From the NCBI GenBank assembly GCA_958510825.1, contig OY294049.1, forward strand, positions 8,866,001-8,930,000: DNA of 64,000 nucleotides, written 5' to 3'. The position numbers and the translations under genes were made by a program. The notes beneath the pieces are model-generated. The model saw nothing but the letters and a program-made list of their open reading frames with translations, was not told the origin of the DNA and made no database searches. Positions 55,081 to 64,000 of this stretch are shown in pieces (position 1 is the first letter of the stretch; every line of letters begins with the position of its first letter). This stretch comes from Brachypterus glaber (lineage: Eukaryota > Arthropoda > Insecta > Coleoptera > Kateretidae).

Positions 55081-55559
55081 ATAGTAATATGGCGTCTATA
55101 TTATTTTAATTTTATTAGGTTAGAATTACAAATATTCTTAAAATTATTGTTAATAACATAAGTTTTACCCTTAAGTAGCAGAAATGGATGTATTTTTAGA
55201 CATAAAGTGATTTTATATAGTTTTAGACAAAAAATTAAAATTATTATTTTTTGAAATGATAATTATTTGCTATTTTTTTCTCTAAACATTGGATTTTTGT
55301 GTGGCGCATGATTTTTATGTCTGGTAGAAAGTTTGCTTTCATAGTAAAACTGCATATCGCATATAAATCTTACCTGATGGATGCTACATCTAAAGATTTT
55401 TATATACTTTAATTATTAGGTTTATCACAAAGACGTAAAAATTTTCGCCATGTCCAAATTTATATCACTCCATAAAAAGGATCGAGTATCGTAAAATATA
55501 TTTGAAAGAAAGAGAAAAACTAAATGTAGAAATCTGAAACGCCTACCTACTTTGTTTGC
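55081..55559. other. AT-rich upstream intron
   Basis: Nothing recognised. A donor-like CAG|GTAAGA on the minus strand near 55370 is not preceded by PDZ-like coding sequence. Confidence 0.4.
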
Positions 55560-55850
55560 TCATGCGCAATATTCAATATTATTACTTAAATGCATCAAAT
55601 AAGAATATTTTAAGAAGCATGCTAAGAATATTCTTAAAAGTACATGTACATGTACTTCTAAGAACATTCTTAACCTGCTTCTTAAAATATTCTTATTTGA
55701 TGCAGAGGCTTATAAGAAGCTTCTTAGGAACTCCCAGCACGATTAAAACGGAATCCTTTGCATTTCTTTAATCGTTCTTAGAATATCCTAAGCAAAATAT
55801 ATATGCTTCTAAGAAGCATGCTGACATGATAATTGGCTTGCACTTATAAG
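55560..55850. repeat. Fold-back of AAGAATATTTTAAGAAGCATG
   Basis: TGCATCAAATAAGAATATTT, TAAGAAGCATG pairs with CTTCTTAAAATATTCTTATT, TGATGCA around GTACATGTACATGTAC at about 55637-55654. CTAAGAAGCATGC recurs near 55808. Confidence 0.75.
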
Positions 55851-56995
55851 AAGCATAATAAATGTTATTTTGATCTATAACATTTTCGTTTGGTATATTA
55901 ATATTTTTTATTCCGATTTTTATTCGGCATTTGACCATTATTATACTAGTGTAATTTTAATACGTTTTTTATTTTATCACATTGCACTCATGTTACCTCA
56001 ACAAAAACCTTAATTTACAAACTGTTTTTTGCTGTTTACGGGAAGGAGTAGAAAAAAAGAGTATGTTATCCAAATGGTATGCGAAAAGTCTTTCCAGGAA
56101 TGTCGTTTTGTTACATTTATGCATGCGGAAAGTATTTTCCACACAATTACAGAGAGTAAGGTTTGTTATAAGTAACCAAATGCAGAAATGTAAGCTTGGA
56201 ATACGTAATTTTCACCTAAATTTAAAAGGAACGTAATAGTTTTTACATGAATCTGATAGTAAAAAAATACTCAGAGAAAAAGATTTCAAAAGTTGATGGA
56301 AATATGTAAATATTAAATCATGTAAAATATAATTTTACAGAATATATTGTATATTGTTTTTATTTCCACAACAAATTATATTACTTTATAATTTCTGATG
56401 GAGTTTTAGATAAAAATTACAACTTAACGTTGGCAAGAAATAGTGCCAACATAAAGTGAACAATATATCATGGAAATATATATAATACATTATGTCAACT
56501 TTTTATGTTATGTGATATACAGTAAAAAGTTATGTGAAATTTTACATAACTTGTTATGTGAATTTGTGTTAACATCTAAACACATCTTTAACTGTTCAAA
56601 TAAAAAAATACACTTAACTATACAGAACGTTATATAAAAATTCACTAGTTTTATTCCCATAATTTATGCATAATATATACATAATATTTTAATATAATAT
56701 AAATTTTTGTTCTTTCATAGTTAATTGTGGTTTTTATGTTTTTATGTTACCTATGTAATCTTACACCATATATTAGGAAGAGTTCCATACAGTTACAATT
56801 CTCACATAATGTTTTCACTCTGTGCGACTTGACCCGTAAACATCCATTACGCTTGGTGCATAAATAACTAGCTATTTTCCTATAGAACAAAAATCCAGGA
56901 AAATGTAGAAAGATAAAATATAACGGATATTTAGAAAACTCTCATATGTTAAACTACATTATGGGACCCGTTAATTTTTAAATCGATTTGCATAT
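55851..56995. other. AT-rich upstream intron
   Basis: 56420-56590 has imperfect CATAACTTGTTATGTGAA / TTATGTTATGTGATAT repeats. An 84-codon open frame at 55982-56236 resembles no family I know and has no supporting signals. Confidence 0.4.
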
Positions 56996-57272
56996 GGGAG
57001 ATTAGCTCAGCGGTCTAAGGCATCGATATAGCATTGACACTGAGCTAATGATCGTGAGTTCAAACCTCACTGGCGCTGATTGCCTTTTTCAGTTAATTAA
57101 TAATTGAAATTTGGCGAAGGCTTTATCCCTAGATATATTGGTTCGAAAGTCAATTAAAGCCGGTGGTTCCTTCTACTACTAGCCCACACAAGTCCTGGAC
57201 TTAGGGGATGCTTAATTAAGTAGAATAGTACGAGGTTAAAAATAAACATAAAAAAACATAAATAAACATAAA
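56996..57272 (+). mobile_element. tRNA-derived SINE candidate
   Basis: The head has a near-consensus pol III A box (TTAGCTCAGCGGTCTAAGGC, from 57002) and a B box with a perfect T-arm (GTGAG TTCAAAC CTCAC at 57056-57072). The spacing of about 50 bases fits a class II tRNA such as Leu or Ser. The acceptor stem does not pair (GGGAG against TGGCGCT), so it is not a working tRNA gene. A unique body of about 150 bases follows, then an A-rich tail (AAACATAAATAAACATAAA), the usual SINE layout. Confidence 0.65.
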
Positions 57273-57432
57273 GGCAGTTAAATTTAGAAATTTGTAGTCA
57301 TTTATTTATTTGCTATTTAATTTTTTTCTGGGCATGCAGGGAAATTAATAAAATTAATATTTTTTTTTTATATTTAGCTGAGCACATTAAAAGCACCTAT
57401 GTGCTTTTTTGGTTTTTTTTTTGTTTCTTTAT
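57273..57432. other. AT-rich stretch
   Basis: Nothing recognised. Confidence 0.35.
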
Positions 57433-57958
57433 AAACCCTGAAATTCCTTTACCATTCGATAGTACCGTCCGTTTATAGGATTTTCAGCGAAAATTAAAAA
57501 AACTTACCAAGCGCTTCGTTTTTTATTAAAAAAAATAAATTCTAAACAAGCTGCGAAGAGTAAACCAAGCCGTGAAGATATGTAATGCTCCGCATTCCAT
57601 TATATATTATTCACAGTAAATGTTATATTGCTTTTTTTCAAATACTTCAAAAAAAAATTAAAAAATGTTGATTTTTTTTAAATTTTTTGTTTTTCGCAAA
57701 AAGAAAATAAAAATAAAATTGTTTATGTTTTTTTTAAGTTTTTTTTTATGGGAAAATGCAATATACCATTTACTGTGAATAGTATACAATGGAATGCATA
57801 GGATTTCATATCTTTACAGCTTGTTTTATACTTCGCAGCTCGTTTAGCATTTATTTTTTTTAATAAAAAACGAAGCGCTCGGTAGATTTTTTTTTATTTT
57901 CGCTGAAAATCATATAAATGGACGGTACTGTCTAATGGTAAAGAAATTTCAGGGTTTT
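57433..57958. mobile_element. Nested pair of fold-back elements
   Basis: The outer arms (57433-57560, starting AAACCCTGAAATTCCTTTAC, and their complement at 57835-57958) enclose a second fold-back at 57566-57832 (AAGCCGTGAAGATATGTAAT ... ACAGCTT). The inner one is the hairpin family found singly at 34253, 49553, 39234 and 62097. Confidence 0.82.
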
Positions 57959-58574
57959 CAAACAAACAAATAATATCCCCAAAAATGCACTGTAATATAT
58001 TGTTCATCTAAAATTATATAACTATAACCAGACCCCGTGGAAGTTACAGTTAAAACTGAGCTATAACGGGCAGTATTTTTGTATTGGAATTATTTGTTCG
58101 ATCAAAATCAAATTTATTTAAAATTAAATTTTGCTATAGCCTAATAAAATTTTAAATAAAAGAAAAATAGTAGGTTACATAATTTTAAATAAAATATTGA
58201 TTTTAATCAAATATTGCATATAAATTTTGTATTATAAAAATTTTTACCCATACCGAAAAAAAAATAATTCCAGTTGAGGACTTTATGCGCAAAATTTGTT
58301 TTTAATCTAGTTTAAAGCAGTAAAGTTTAAAGCTACAAAAACCGCTATTTTATTTTAGATAAGAATTTAACGTTTAATGTTCCTGTAATTTTAATCTACA
58401 TTTCGTATAAAATAAATTTATTGCCATACTTCTATGAGCTTTGACTGTTTATTAGAAATACCAATTCTGTTTTATTGATCAATAAAATATAAGTTTAAAC
58501 GACAACTAGTGGTAGTAGCTACATAATATTACATCTTCCGTAAGAAAAAAAAAACATTGAAGGAGTGTAACACC
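57959..58574. other. AT-rich stretch
   Basis: Nothing recognised. Confidence 0.35.
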
Positions 58575-58785
58575 CCAGGAAACCAGATGACGTCTCTGAC
58601 GTACCTATCGACGTCACTTTTTGGTCATATTGGTCCCCGACGTAATATCGACGTCAGTTTTAGGTCATATTTGAGACGTCATATATACGATGCATATCAG
58701 ACGTCGACGAGACATCAGTTTTTGGTCAAATCTTAACATCATCAAAATGGTACGTCGCTGGGACGTCAATTAAATATTAAGGCTA
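58575..58785. repeat. GACGTC-rich minisatellite
   Basis: About eight GACGTC/GACGTA/GACATC cores in 210 bp, in units like GACGTCAGTTTTAGGTCATA and GACGTCACTTTTTGGTCATA, spacing roughly 55 bases. Partly palindromic. Confidence 0.75.
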
Positions 58786-58864
58786 TAGATGTTGCCACAT
58801 ATAGTTTGCTTCCACTAAAAAAGTTTTAAATCTAATATATTGATTAAAGAGTGATGGGTTTATT

Positions 58865-59160
58865 TTACCCACCAATTCAGGACAGATGCATTCCCAGCAT
58901 CAGTGAGCTAGTCTCACTCCACCCACACATCCCTCCCCTCCCTATCCCATCCCTCCTCATCCCCCTCCCACTTCTTCCCCCGCCCTCAACGCCAATTCAT
59001 GACAGATGCAACTCCAGCATCAGTAAGCAAAGACTCACTCCCCCCAAAATAAATAAATAAAATAAATAAATAAATAAATAAACTAATTCTATTTTAGACA
59101 AATGAGCCATAGGCACTGCGCCTGTCCAAACAAACTACTGATGATGATGATGGGTTTATA
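58865..59160 (+). repeat. CCCTCC-rich block with a duplicated GACAGATGCA unit, then (AAAT)n
   Basis: CAATTCAGGACAGATGCATT, CCAGCATCAGTGAGC, CTCACTCC recurs about 120 bases later as CAATTCATGACAGATGCAAC, CCAGCATCAGTAAGC, CTCACTCC. Then (AAAT)n at 59049-59081 and GATGATGATGATGGG near 59140. Perhaps a retroposon 3' end; unassigned. Confidence 0.55.
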
Positions 59161-59427
59161 AAGTATTTTTCTGGAATTACGCTAAATTTGGCAACTCGAA
59201 ACAACTGCAGTTTTTTTTATTCATAATGATATTCCAACTCGAAAAATTATGGGTGGGCCCCACCCGTCCCCAAAAGTGGATACACTGGAAAGAAAGGGGT
59301 TAAAATTAATTTCCTAATCTACAGCTTAACAACTTGATGTTTTTAATAAATTCATAACCAGCTGAGCACGAACGTTAGATGGACTTTCTATAAACTATCA
59401 TAAATGGTTAATACTTAACGTTTGACA

Positions 59428-59755
59428 ATATGTGGAAGTTTTTTTGACTTCCATATAAAGTTACTTCATGAAGTTATTGTGTAACTTGCTTTGAAAGTTA
59501 CATAAACTTCCACAGAAAGTTTCATAAAAACGTTAAAGAATAACTTTGCTTGGAAGTTATATAAACGTCTCAATAAAGTTACATTTCTGACGTTATTATG
59601 TGACTTTTTATAGATGTTTATATAACTTTCATACAAAGTTAATTATGAGGTTATTATTTAACTTACTATGGAAGTTATATAAACGTTTATATAAAGTTAC
59701 ATTTCTAACGTTATTATGTGACTTTTTATAGATATTATTTAGTACAGGCTTGTGT
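59428..59755. repeat. Degenerate tandem repeat, about 118-bp unit
   Basis: AAAGTTACATTTCTGACGTT, ATTATGTGACTTTTTATAGA at 59577 recurs about 118 bases later with one change. Earlier units (GAAGTTATATAAACGT, AACTTTC) are more diverged. Partly palindromic. Confidence 0.75.
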
Positions 59756-60739
59756 AATTTTTGAATTTCAGTGCACTTCACAGCATACCACTAACAAAAC
59801 TTTTTAAATGATTAAAGTCGTTCTTGGAATACTAGTATTAAAAGACAACTGTCTTTATAAGGATATACTACTAGTAACTTGCTAGTCAGCTAATTCGATA
59901 CACTATGGTGATCCATAGACATCTGGAGACTTAGCCTAGAGGAACTAGTTTCTCCAGTCATCTTGGGGTACATTTCCACTGGGAACATCCCCACTTACGG
60001 TTTCCTCATTTCCGGTTTCCTAACTTCCGGTGTTCTCAAATTGTAGAAAATAGAATTATATGGGTGTGTATGTCTAGGGGGATCGATTTTTACCTTATTT
60101 TTTTGGTATCTCTTCGCGTTTTCAAGATACAAGCAAAAATGTGTGTGTGTGATCCATACATGAATAAACGTTATTTTCTGACGTCTCTTAGACGTTAAAT
60201 AGAACTTTCATTTAACGTCTAAAATAAGTCAGAAAATAATCTTTCTTACTAACGTTTTGTAGGTAGGACATTTACGGTTCTATGCACTTTCACTTCAACT
60301 TTTTTAACTTTCATACAACGTTCATAGGAAGTTATTTTTCTCAGCGGAAAGTGTTATTAAAAATGAGATAGTTCCAAAAGACTGAAAAACAATAGAGCAG
60401 TAAATTGTACTTGCATTTATAATGAAACCGTCACTTCTTAAAGTTAACCTATTAGAATTTTCATTTGGTTTATTCTGCGGAAAATTTATCGTTTTTAAAG
60501 CCAACTGTAAAAGATAAATCGCTAAAACCATCTAAGACAAAAAGGAGATTTTAAGGACAAAAAACTCGTTGAATTATGCATTTTTCACTTAAAAACAATT
60601 TACACAGAGCAAAATGATTACTAAAAACAAGTACGTAATATGCAAAACAAGTGGTTCAAAAGCTTGTATATCCGCGCGCATTTTAATTACTTAAATTAAA
60701 GTTTTGCTTTATTAAAGTTAAATACATATCTCACTTAGG
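59756..60739. other. AT-rich stretch with one hairpin
   Basis: 60170-60237: CGTTATTTTCTGACG, TTAGACGTTAAAT pairs with ATTTAACGTCTAAAATAAG, TCAGAAAATAA. Otherwise nothing recognised. Confidence 0.5.
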
Positions 60740-61240
60740 GTGAGGGGTGCTTCCATGAGGGGGTAAGGGGCGCCAGCTCCCACTACCCTCGAGTTGAAAA
60801 AATCCACTATTCAGTTGGGAAAATCTACTGCTCATTTGGGAAAATCTACCGTTCTGTTGGTAAAATTGAGTAAATTTATAGGAAATTAAATACTTTTTTC
60901 TCTAGTTGGGAAAATTGGAGTAGTTGGGAAAATTGGAGTACAGTTGGGAAAATTGGAGTAGTACAGTTGTGTATTTTTCCGAAGGTGAGGACCTTTTTTT
61001 AGGTCAACAAAACTTCTGGCAACGGATACATTTTTGGTGGTGAGAAGCTTTTTTTTAGTCATCAAAATTTGTGGCACGGGTTAAATTAATTTTTGGGGGT
61101 GAAGAGCTTTTTTTAATCATTAAAATTTTTGCAGGGGTAATAGCTTGTTTTGGGAGTTGGGGAGAGTTAGGAAATTTTTTAATTTAAATGGGAAATATTT
61201 GGTCCGCCGCCCCCCTCCCACAAATCGGAGGAGCACTCCT
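60740..61240 (+). repeat. Dispersed repeat with TTGGGAAAAT units, second copy
   Basis: Paralogue of 20085-21020: GGGTGCTTCCATGAGGG, TTGGGAAAATCTAC and AGTTGGGAAAATTGGAGTA repeated three times, CAGGGGTAATAGCTTGTTTT. Lacks the 336-bp element present in the other copy. Confidence 0.7.
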
Positions 61241-62220
61241 GCTTAGGGTCATTATATTCACCTTTAAGCAAAGTTATCTGTTTGGTATAGAACCTCGGTC
61301 GCATACCAACCACCAATAACAAACCAGTATTCGGCATATATGGCAAGTATATTTTTAAACTGAGTATTTAAAATACGAAAAACAATGAAAAATAGTACTA
61401 TAGTATTATAATACTCATGTCTATAGTTGGAACACTGTTGTACTATTACTTTTCATAGATTCAGTCTACCAATATCACTCTGTACGATGTTTAGAAAATA
61501 GATTGATGGAATAATAAACTTGTTGTTCTCATACGACGACTTGCGATGGCACTCGCCGGTAGTGTGGGAGCACCCTAAAGGCGGTCCCACTCGCCAATTA
61601 CGACGAATATTCTGTCAAGTATAGTAAATATACTTTTCTTTAGCCTTTTATTAAATTCTTTTTGGTAACAAACCATTTTTATACTATACACAGAGCCAAA
61701 ATAGTATTATACGGTAGTTTCAAATTTTCCAAAATTTTCAAAAATCGTCCTAGACAAAAAGTTCTATGAGGGGAAGACTCCTATTATTTTTGAAAGTAAT
61801 CCCCCCAAAAACAAAAAAGTTGTCGGAAGTTAAACTGTTTTTTTTATTGAAAAACTATTTTTATATACTTCTTTTCAATTTTTTTTCAGTTTTCGCAAAA
61901 AGTAAATAAATAATTAATAATAATAGTAATAATAATTAATTTTTTTTTTTGAAAAAAAATTGTAATTTTTTTTTTTCGTTTTGAAATAAAATCCTTTCAA
62001 AAATTTTCGCCAAAGAAAATTAAAAAAAAAATGTTGAAAGTTTGTTGTTGTTGTTTTTAATTTTTTTTTATTTTTTTTTTTTGGGGTATTTGGAAAAATG
62101 AAATATACCATTTGCTGTGAATAGTATATAATGGAATGCGTAGAATTACATATCTTCACGGTTTGTTTAATATTTCAAGTCTCTTGTAACTAAAAAAATC
62201 CTAGTGCGCCCATGAAAATC
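61241..62220. other. AT-rich stretch with dispersed-repeat fragments
   Basis: 61690-61860 has GTAGTTTCAAATTTTCCAAA, CTATGAGGGGAAGACTCCTA, AGTAATCCCCCCAAAAACAA (complement-oriented copy of the 2010 family). 62097-62166 is a reverse hairpin arm ending CATATCTTCACGG. T/A low-complexity between. Confidence 0.5.
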
Positions 62221-62421
62221 TCATAAAGCAGTACTCCGTGATATATTAGTCAATATTGATGAAATGTTTCGGACTTTTATTTGAAGAGGGTCTGAATTTG
62301 CAACTTGATCAAAGTGTTCTAAAATTAGATTGTGTAGGCGGTTTTCAAACAGCTTTACAATTTTAGGGTCTAACAGATATTGGAAAAGCCATTTACTTTT
62401 TAGTATTAACATGTATTGCAA
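62221..62421 (-). CDS. Unrecognised open frame with coding-like composition
   Basis: About 66 codons on the Patj strand, ending in TGA. The clean part runs KWLFQYLLDPKIVKLFENRL, then EHFDQVANSDPLQIKV and ISSILTNISRSTAL. Leu/Ile spacing suggests amphipathic helices, with little of the Lys/Asn/Phe bias of the surrounding spurious frames. An AG at a plausible acceptor position (TACTAAAAAG before TAAATGG) might start an exon. It is not an L27 domain that I can align, nor part of PDZ1. It may be a transposon or pseudogene fragment. Confidence 0.3.
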   Translation of the reverse strand: MQYMLILKSKWLFQYLLDPKIVKLFENRLHNLILEHFDQVANSDPLQIKVRNISSILTNISRSTAL

Positions 62422-62660
62422 CAGATAGAAATATAAAAAAAATCAGAATACAAAAATAAGATAACATTTATGTTATATTTGACAAAAATTTTAATTTTGT
62501 ATTTATTTGTTTAAGAAAAATTGCGAAAAAATGCGATTTTCTCAGTTTTGTTTAATAGTTAAGCTTAGAAAAACGGTTTTTTGTCCAAAACTCCATTTTT
62601 TTATGTCCATGTAAAATTTATTGCTTTCACATTTTGAAAATTTTTATGGGAATTTTAATT

Positions 62661-63448
62661 TATTATTTATTTATATAAACCGCGATAGAGAAGACTGTTA
62701 TAGCCTCGTATTCTTATATGCCTTGATACTACGCATCTCGGGATAAATGGTAAAGCTTTTCGATACGAAATTGTGACAAAATACATGGGTTTCGAACCAT
62801 AAGATTATTTATTTATATAAACAGTGGTAGAGAAGACTATTATAGCCTTGTATTCATATCCCTTGATACTACGCATCTCGGGATAAATGCTAACGCTTTT
62901 CGATACAAAATCGTGACAAAAATTCATGGGTTTCAAGCCATAATATTATTTATTTATGTAAACCGTGGTAGAGAAGACTATTATACCTTGTATTCTTATA
63001 TCCCTTGATACTACGCATCTCGGGATAAATGGTAACGCTTTTCGATACAAAATCGTGACAAAAATTCATGGGTTTCGAGCCGTAAGATTATTTATTTATA
63101 TAAACCGTGGTAGAGAAGACTATTATAGCCTCGTATTCTTATATCCCTCGATACTACGCATCTCTGGATAAATGCTAACGCTTTTCGATACAAAATCGTG
63201 ACAAAAATTCATGGGTTTCAAGCCATAAGATTATTTATTTATATAAACCGTGGTAGAGAAGACTATTAAACCTTGTATTCTTAAATCCCTTGATACTACG
63301 CATCTCGGAATAAATGCTAACGCTTTTCGATATAAAATCGTGACAAAAATTCATGGGTTTCAAGCCATAAGATTATTTATTTATATAAACCGTGGTAGAG
63401 AAGACTATTAAACCTTGTATTCTTAAATCCCTTGATACTACGCATCTC
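62661..63448 (+). repeat. 142-bp tandem array, about 5.5 units
   Basis: The marker AAGACTATTA begins at about 62691, 62833, 62974, 63116, 63259 and 63401: steps of 142, 141, 142, 143, 142. The unit includes TAAACCGTGGTAGAGAAGAC, CTACGCATCTCGGGATAAAT, GCTTTTCGATACAAAATCGT and ATTCATGGGTTTC. The last unit is cut at CGCATCTC. Open frames inside are repeat-derived. Confidence 0.92.
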
Positions 63449-63953
63449 ATGTCAAAAACAAAAACGGTAAACTACCTAGCAAAATACTTGAGGAATCTCT
63501 TTTTTCCGCTATGTATTCATAATTTATAGAGAATAATCAAAATTAATATGGTTTTGGCATTAATTACACAGGCATTGGCCATCCCATACATTATATTATT
63601 GCAATTATATTTAGGTAATCGATTTACTAATATTTAATTAATAATAATATGGCAACCCACAATTATATTATAAAACAATAAATGTATGTATGAGATATTT
63701 ATTTAGGATACAAAACTAATTTTAATTAATTTTAATAAAAGGCAATTAGAATTAAATATTTACTTTAAAATTGGTATTTAACCATGAACAAAAAATTCAA
63801 ATAAAAAGATAATTTTTTTGATACAGGTTGGGGTTGAGCCGATAAACGTTCTTAATTAAAACTCTTATTATAGTAATGCTTAAAATACATAAAGCAGTAT
63901 TATTATGAAAGTAAATATATACAAAAAAAAATGAAAACTTAAAAGATGTATTC
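63449..63953. other. AT-rich stretch
   Basis: Nothing recognised. Confidence 0.35.
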
Positions 63954-63989
63954 GCGCGGAATTCCCCCGTACACCGGGTAATTCCGCGC
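63954..63989. repeat. 36-bp hairpin at the window edge
   Basis: GCGCGGAATT and its complement AATTCCGCGC around CCCCCGTACACCGGGT, whose CCC/GGG can also pair. Possibly the terminus of an element running off the right edge. Confidence 0.75.
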
Positions 63990-64000
63990 AGCTTATGTAA

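Noticed and set aside
55360..55400. Minus-strand donor-like CAG|GTAAGA as the missing PDZ1 exon
   Set aside because: The preceding frame reads through stops or gives no GLGF-like loop.
55982..56236. 84-codon plus-strand frame
   Set aside because: No homology recognised, no promoter or splice context, and a length expected by chance in a window of this size.
56996..57080. Functional tRNA gene
   Set aside because: A and B boxes and the T-arm look right, but the 5' and 3' acceptor strands do not pair and no convincing anticodon stem could be drawn. Treated as a SINE head.

Overview
The window looks like intronic, transposon-rich chromosomal DNA from an insect. The base composition is strongly AT-rich. 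The only host gene I can support is split into small exons with canonical GT/AG borders. Two non-LTR retrotransposon remnants have insect-like character. Dense short inverted-repeat elements fit a large insect genome, perhaps a beetle, but the order is a guess.

Host gene: ten exons on the minus strand (50209 down to 6906) join in frame into about 1016 codons. They encode most of the polarity scaffold Patj (INADL/PATJ family). In gene order they give the second half of one PDZ domain (50209-50051), a linker (41549-41379), a complete PDZ (34041-33822 plus 31541-31240), a linker (21326-21126), a complete PDZ (19324-19154 plus 18625-18473), a complete PDZ with the hallmark GLGFSILDYQ (15619-15383 plus 15076-14837), and a long acidic, cysteine-containing tail (8102-6906). 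The order matches PDZ3 to PDZ6 of vertebrate PATJ and, as I recall it, the four PDZ domains of fly Patj. The start codon, the L27 domain and the first half of the first PDZ were not found and probably lie beyond 64000.

Everything else is intron or flank, mostly repeats. There are many fold-back (inverted-repeat) elements: a CCCGGGG-ended family in three copies (4442-6741, 11976-12344, 40356-41351), elements ending ACAG...CTGT (2388, 8376, 12693, 16849, 39553), an 800-bp element studded with GGTTAACTGG motifs (679-1478), and several hairpin MITEs. Tandem arrays include an exact 119-bp palindromic array (4803-5827), a TTCTGACTTTAAGTCGGAA array inside another fold-back (10236-10712), and a 142-bp array (62661-63448) with an inverted partial copy at the opposite end of the window (1-105). 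Two retrotransposon reverse transcriptases are present: one 5'-truncated but with all three catalytic aspartates (24579-25757), one broken (31920-32445). A tRNA-derived SINE candidate lies at 56996-57272.

I found no clear new biological system. The most unusual structures are the nested palindromic array at 4442-6741, the motif-studded element at 679-1478, the uncharacterised Patj tail, and the number of fold-back elements that would be transcribed as hairpins within one pre-mRNA. All coordinates were read by eye; edges of repeats are approximate.
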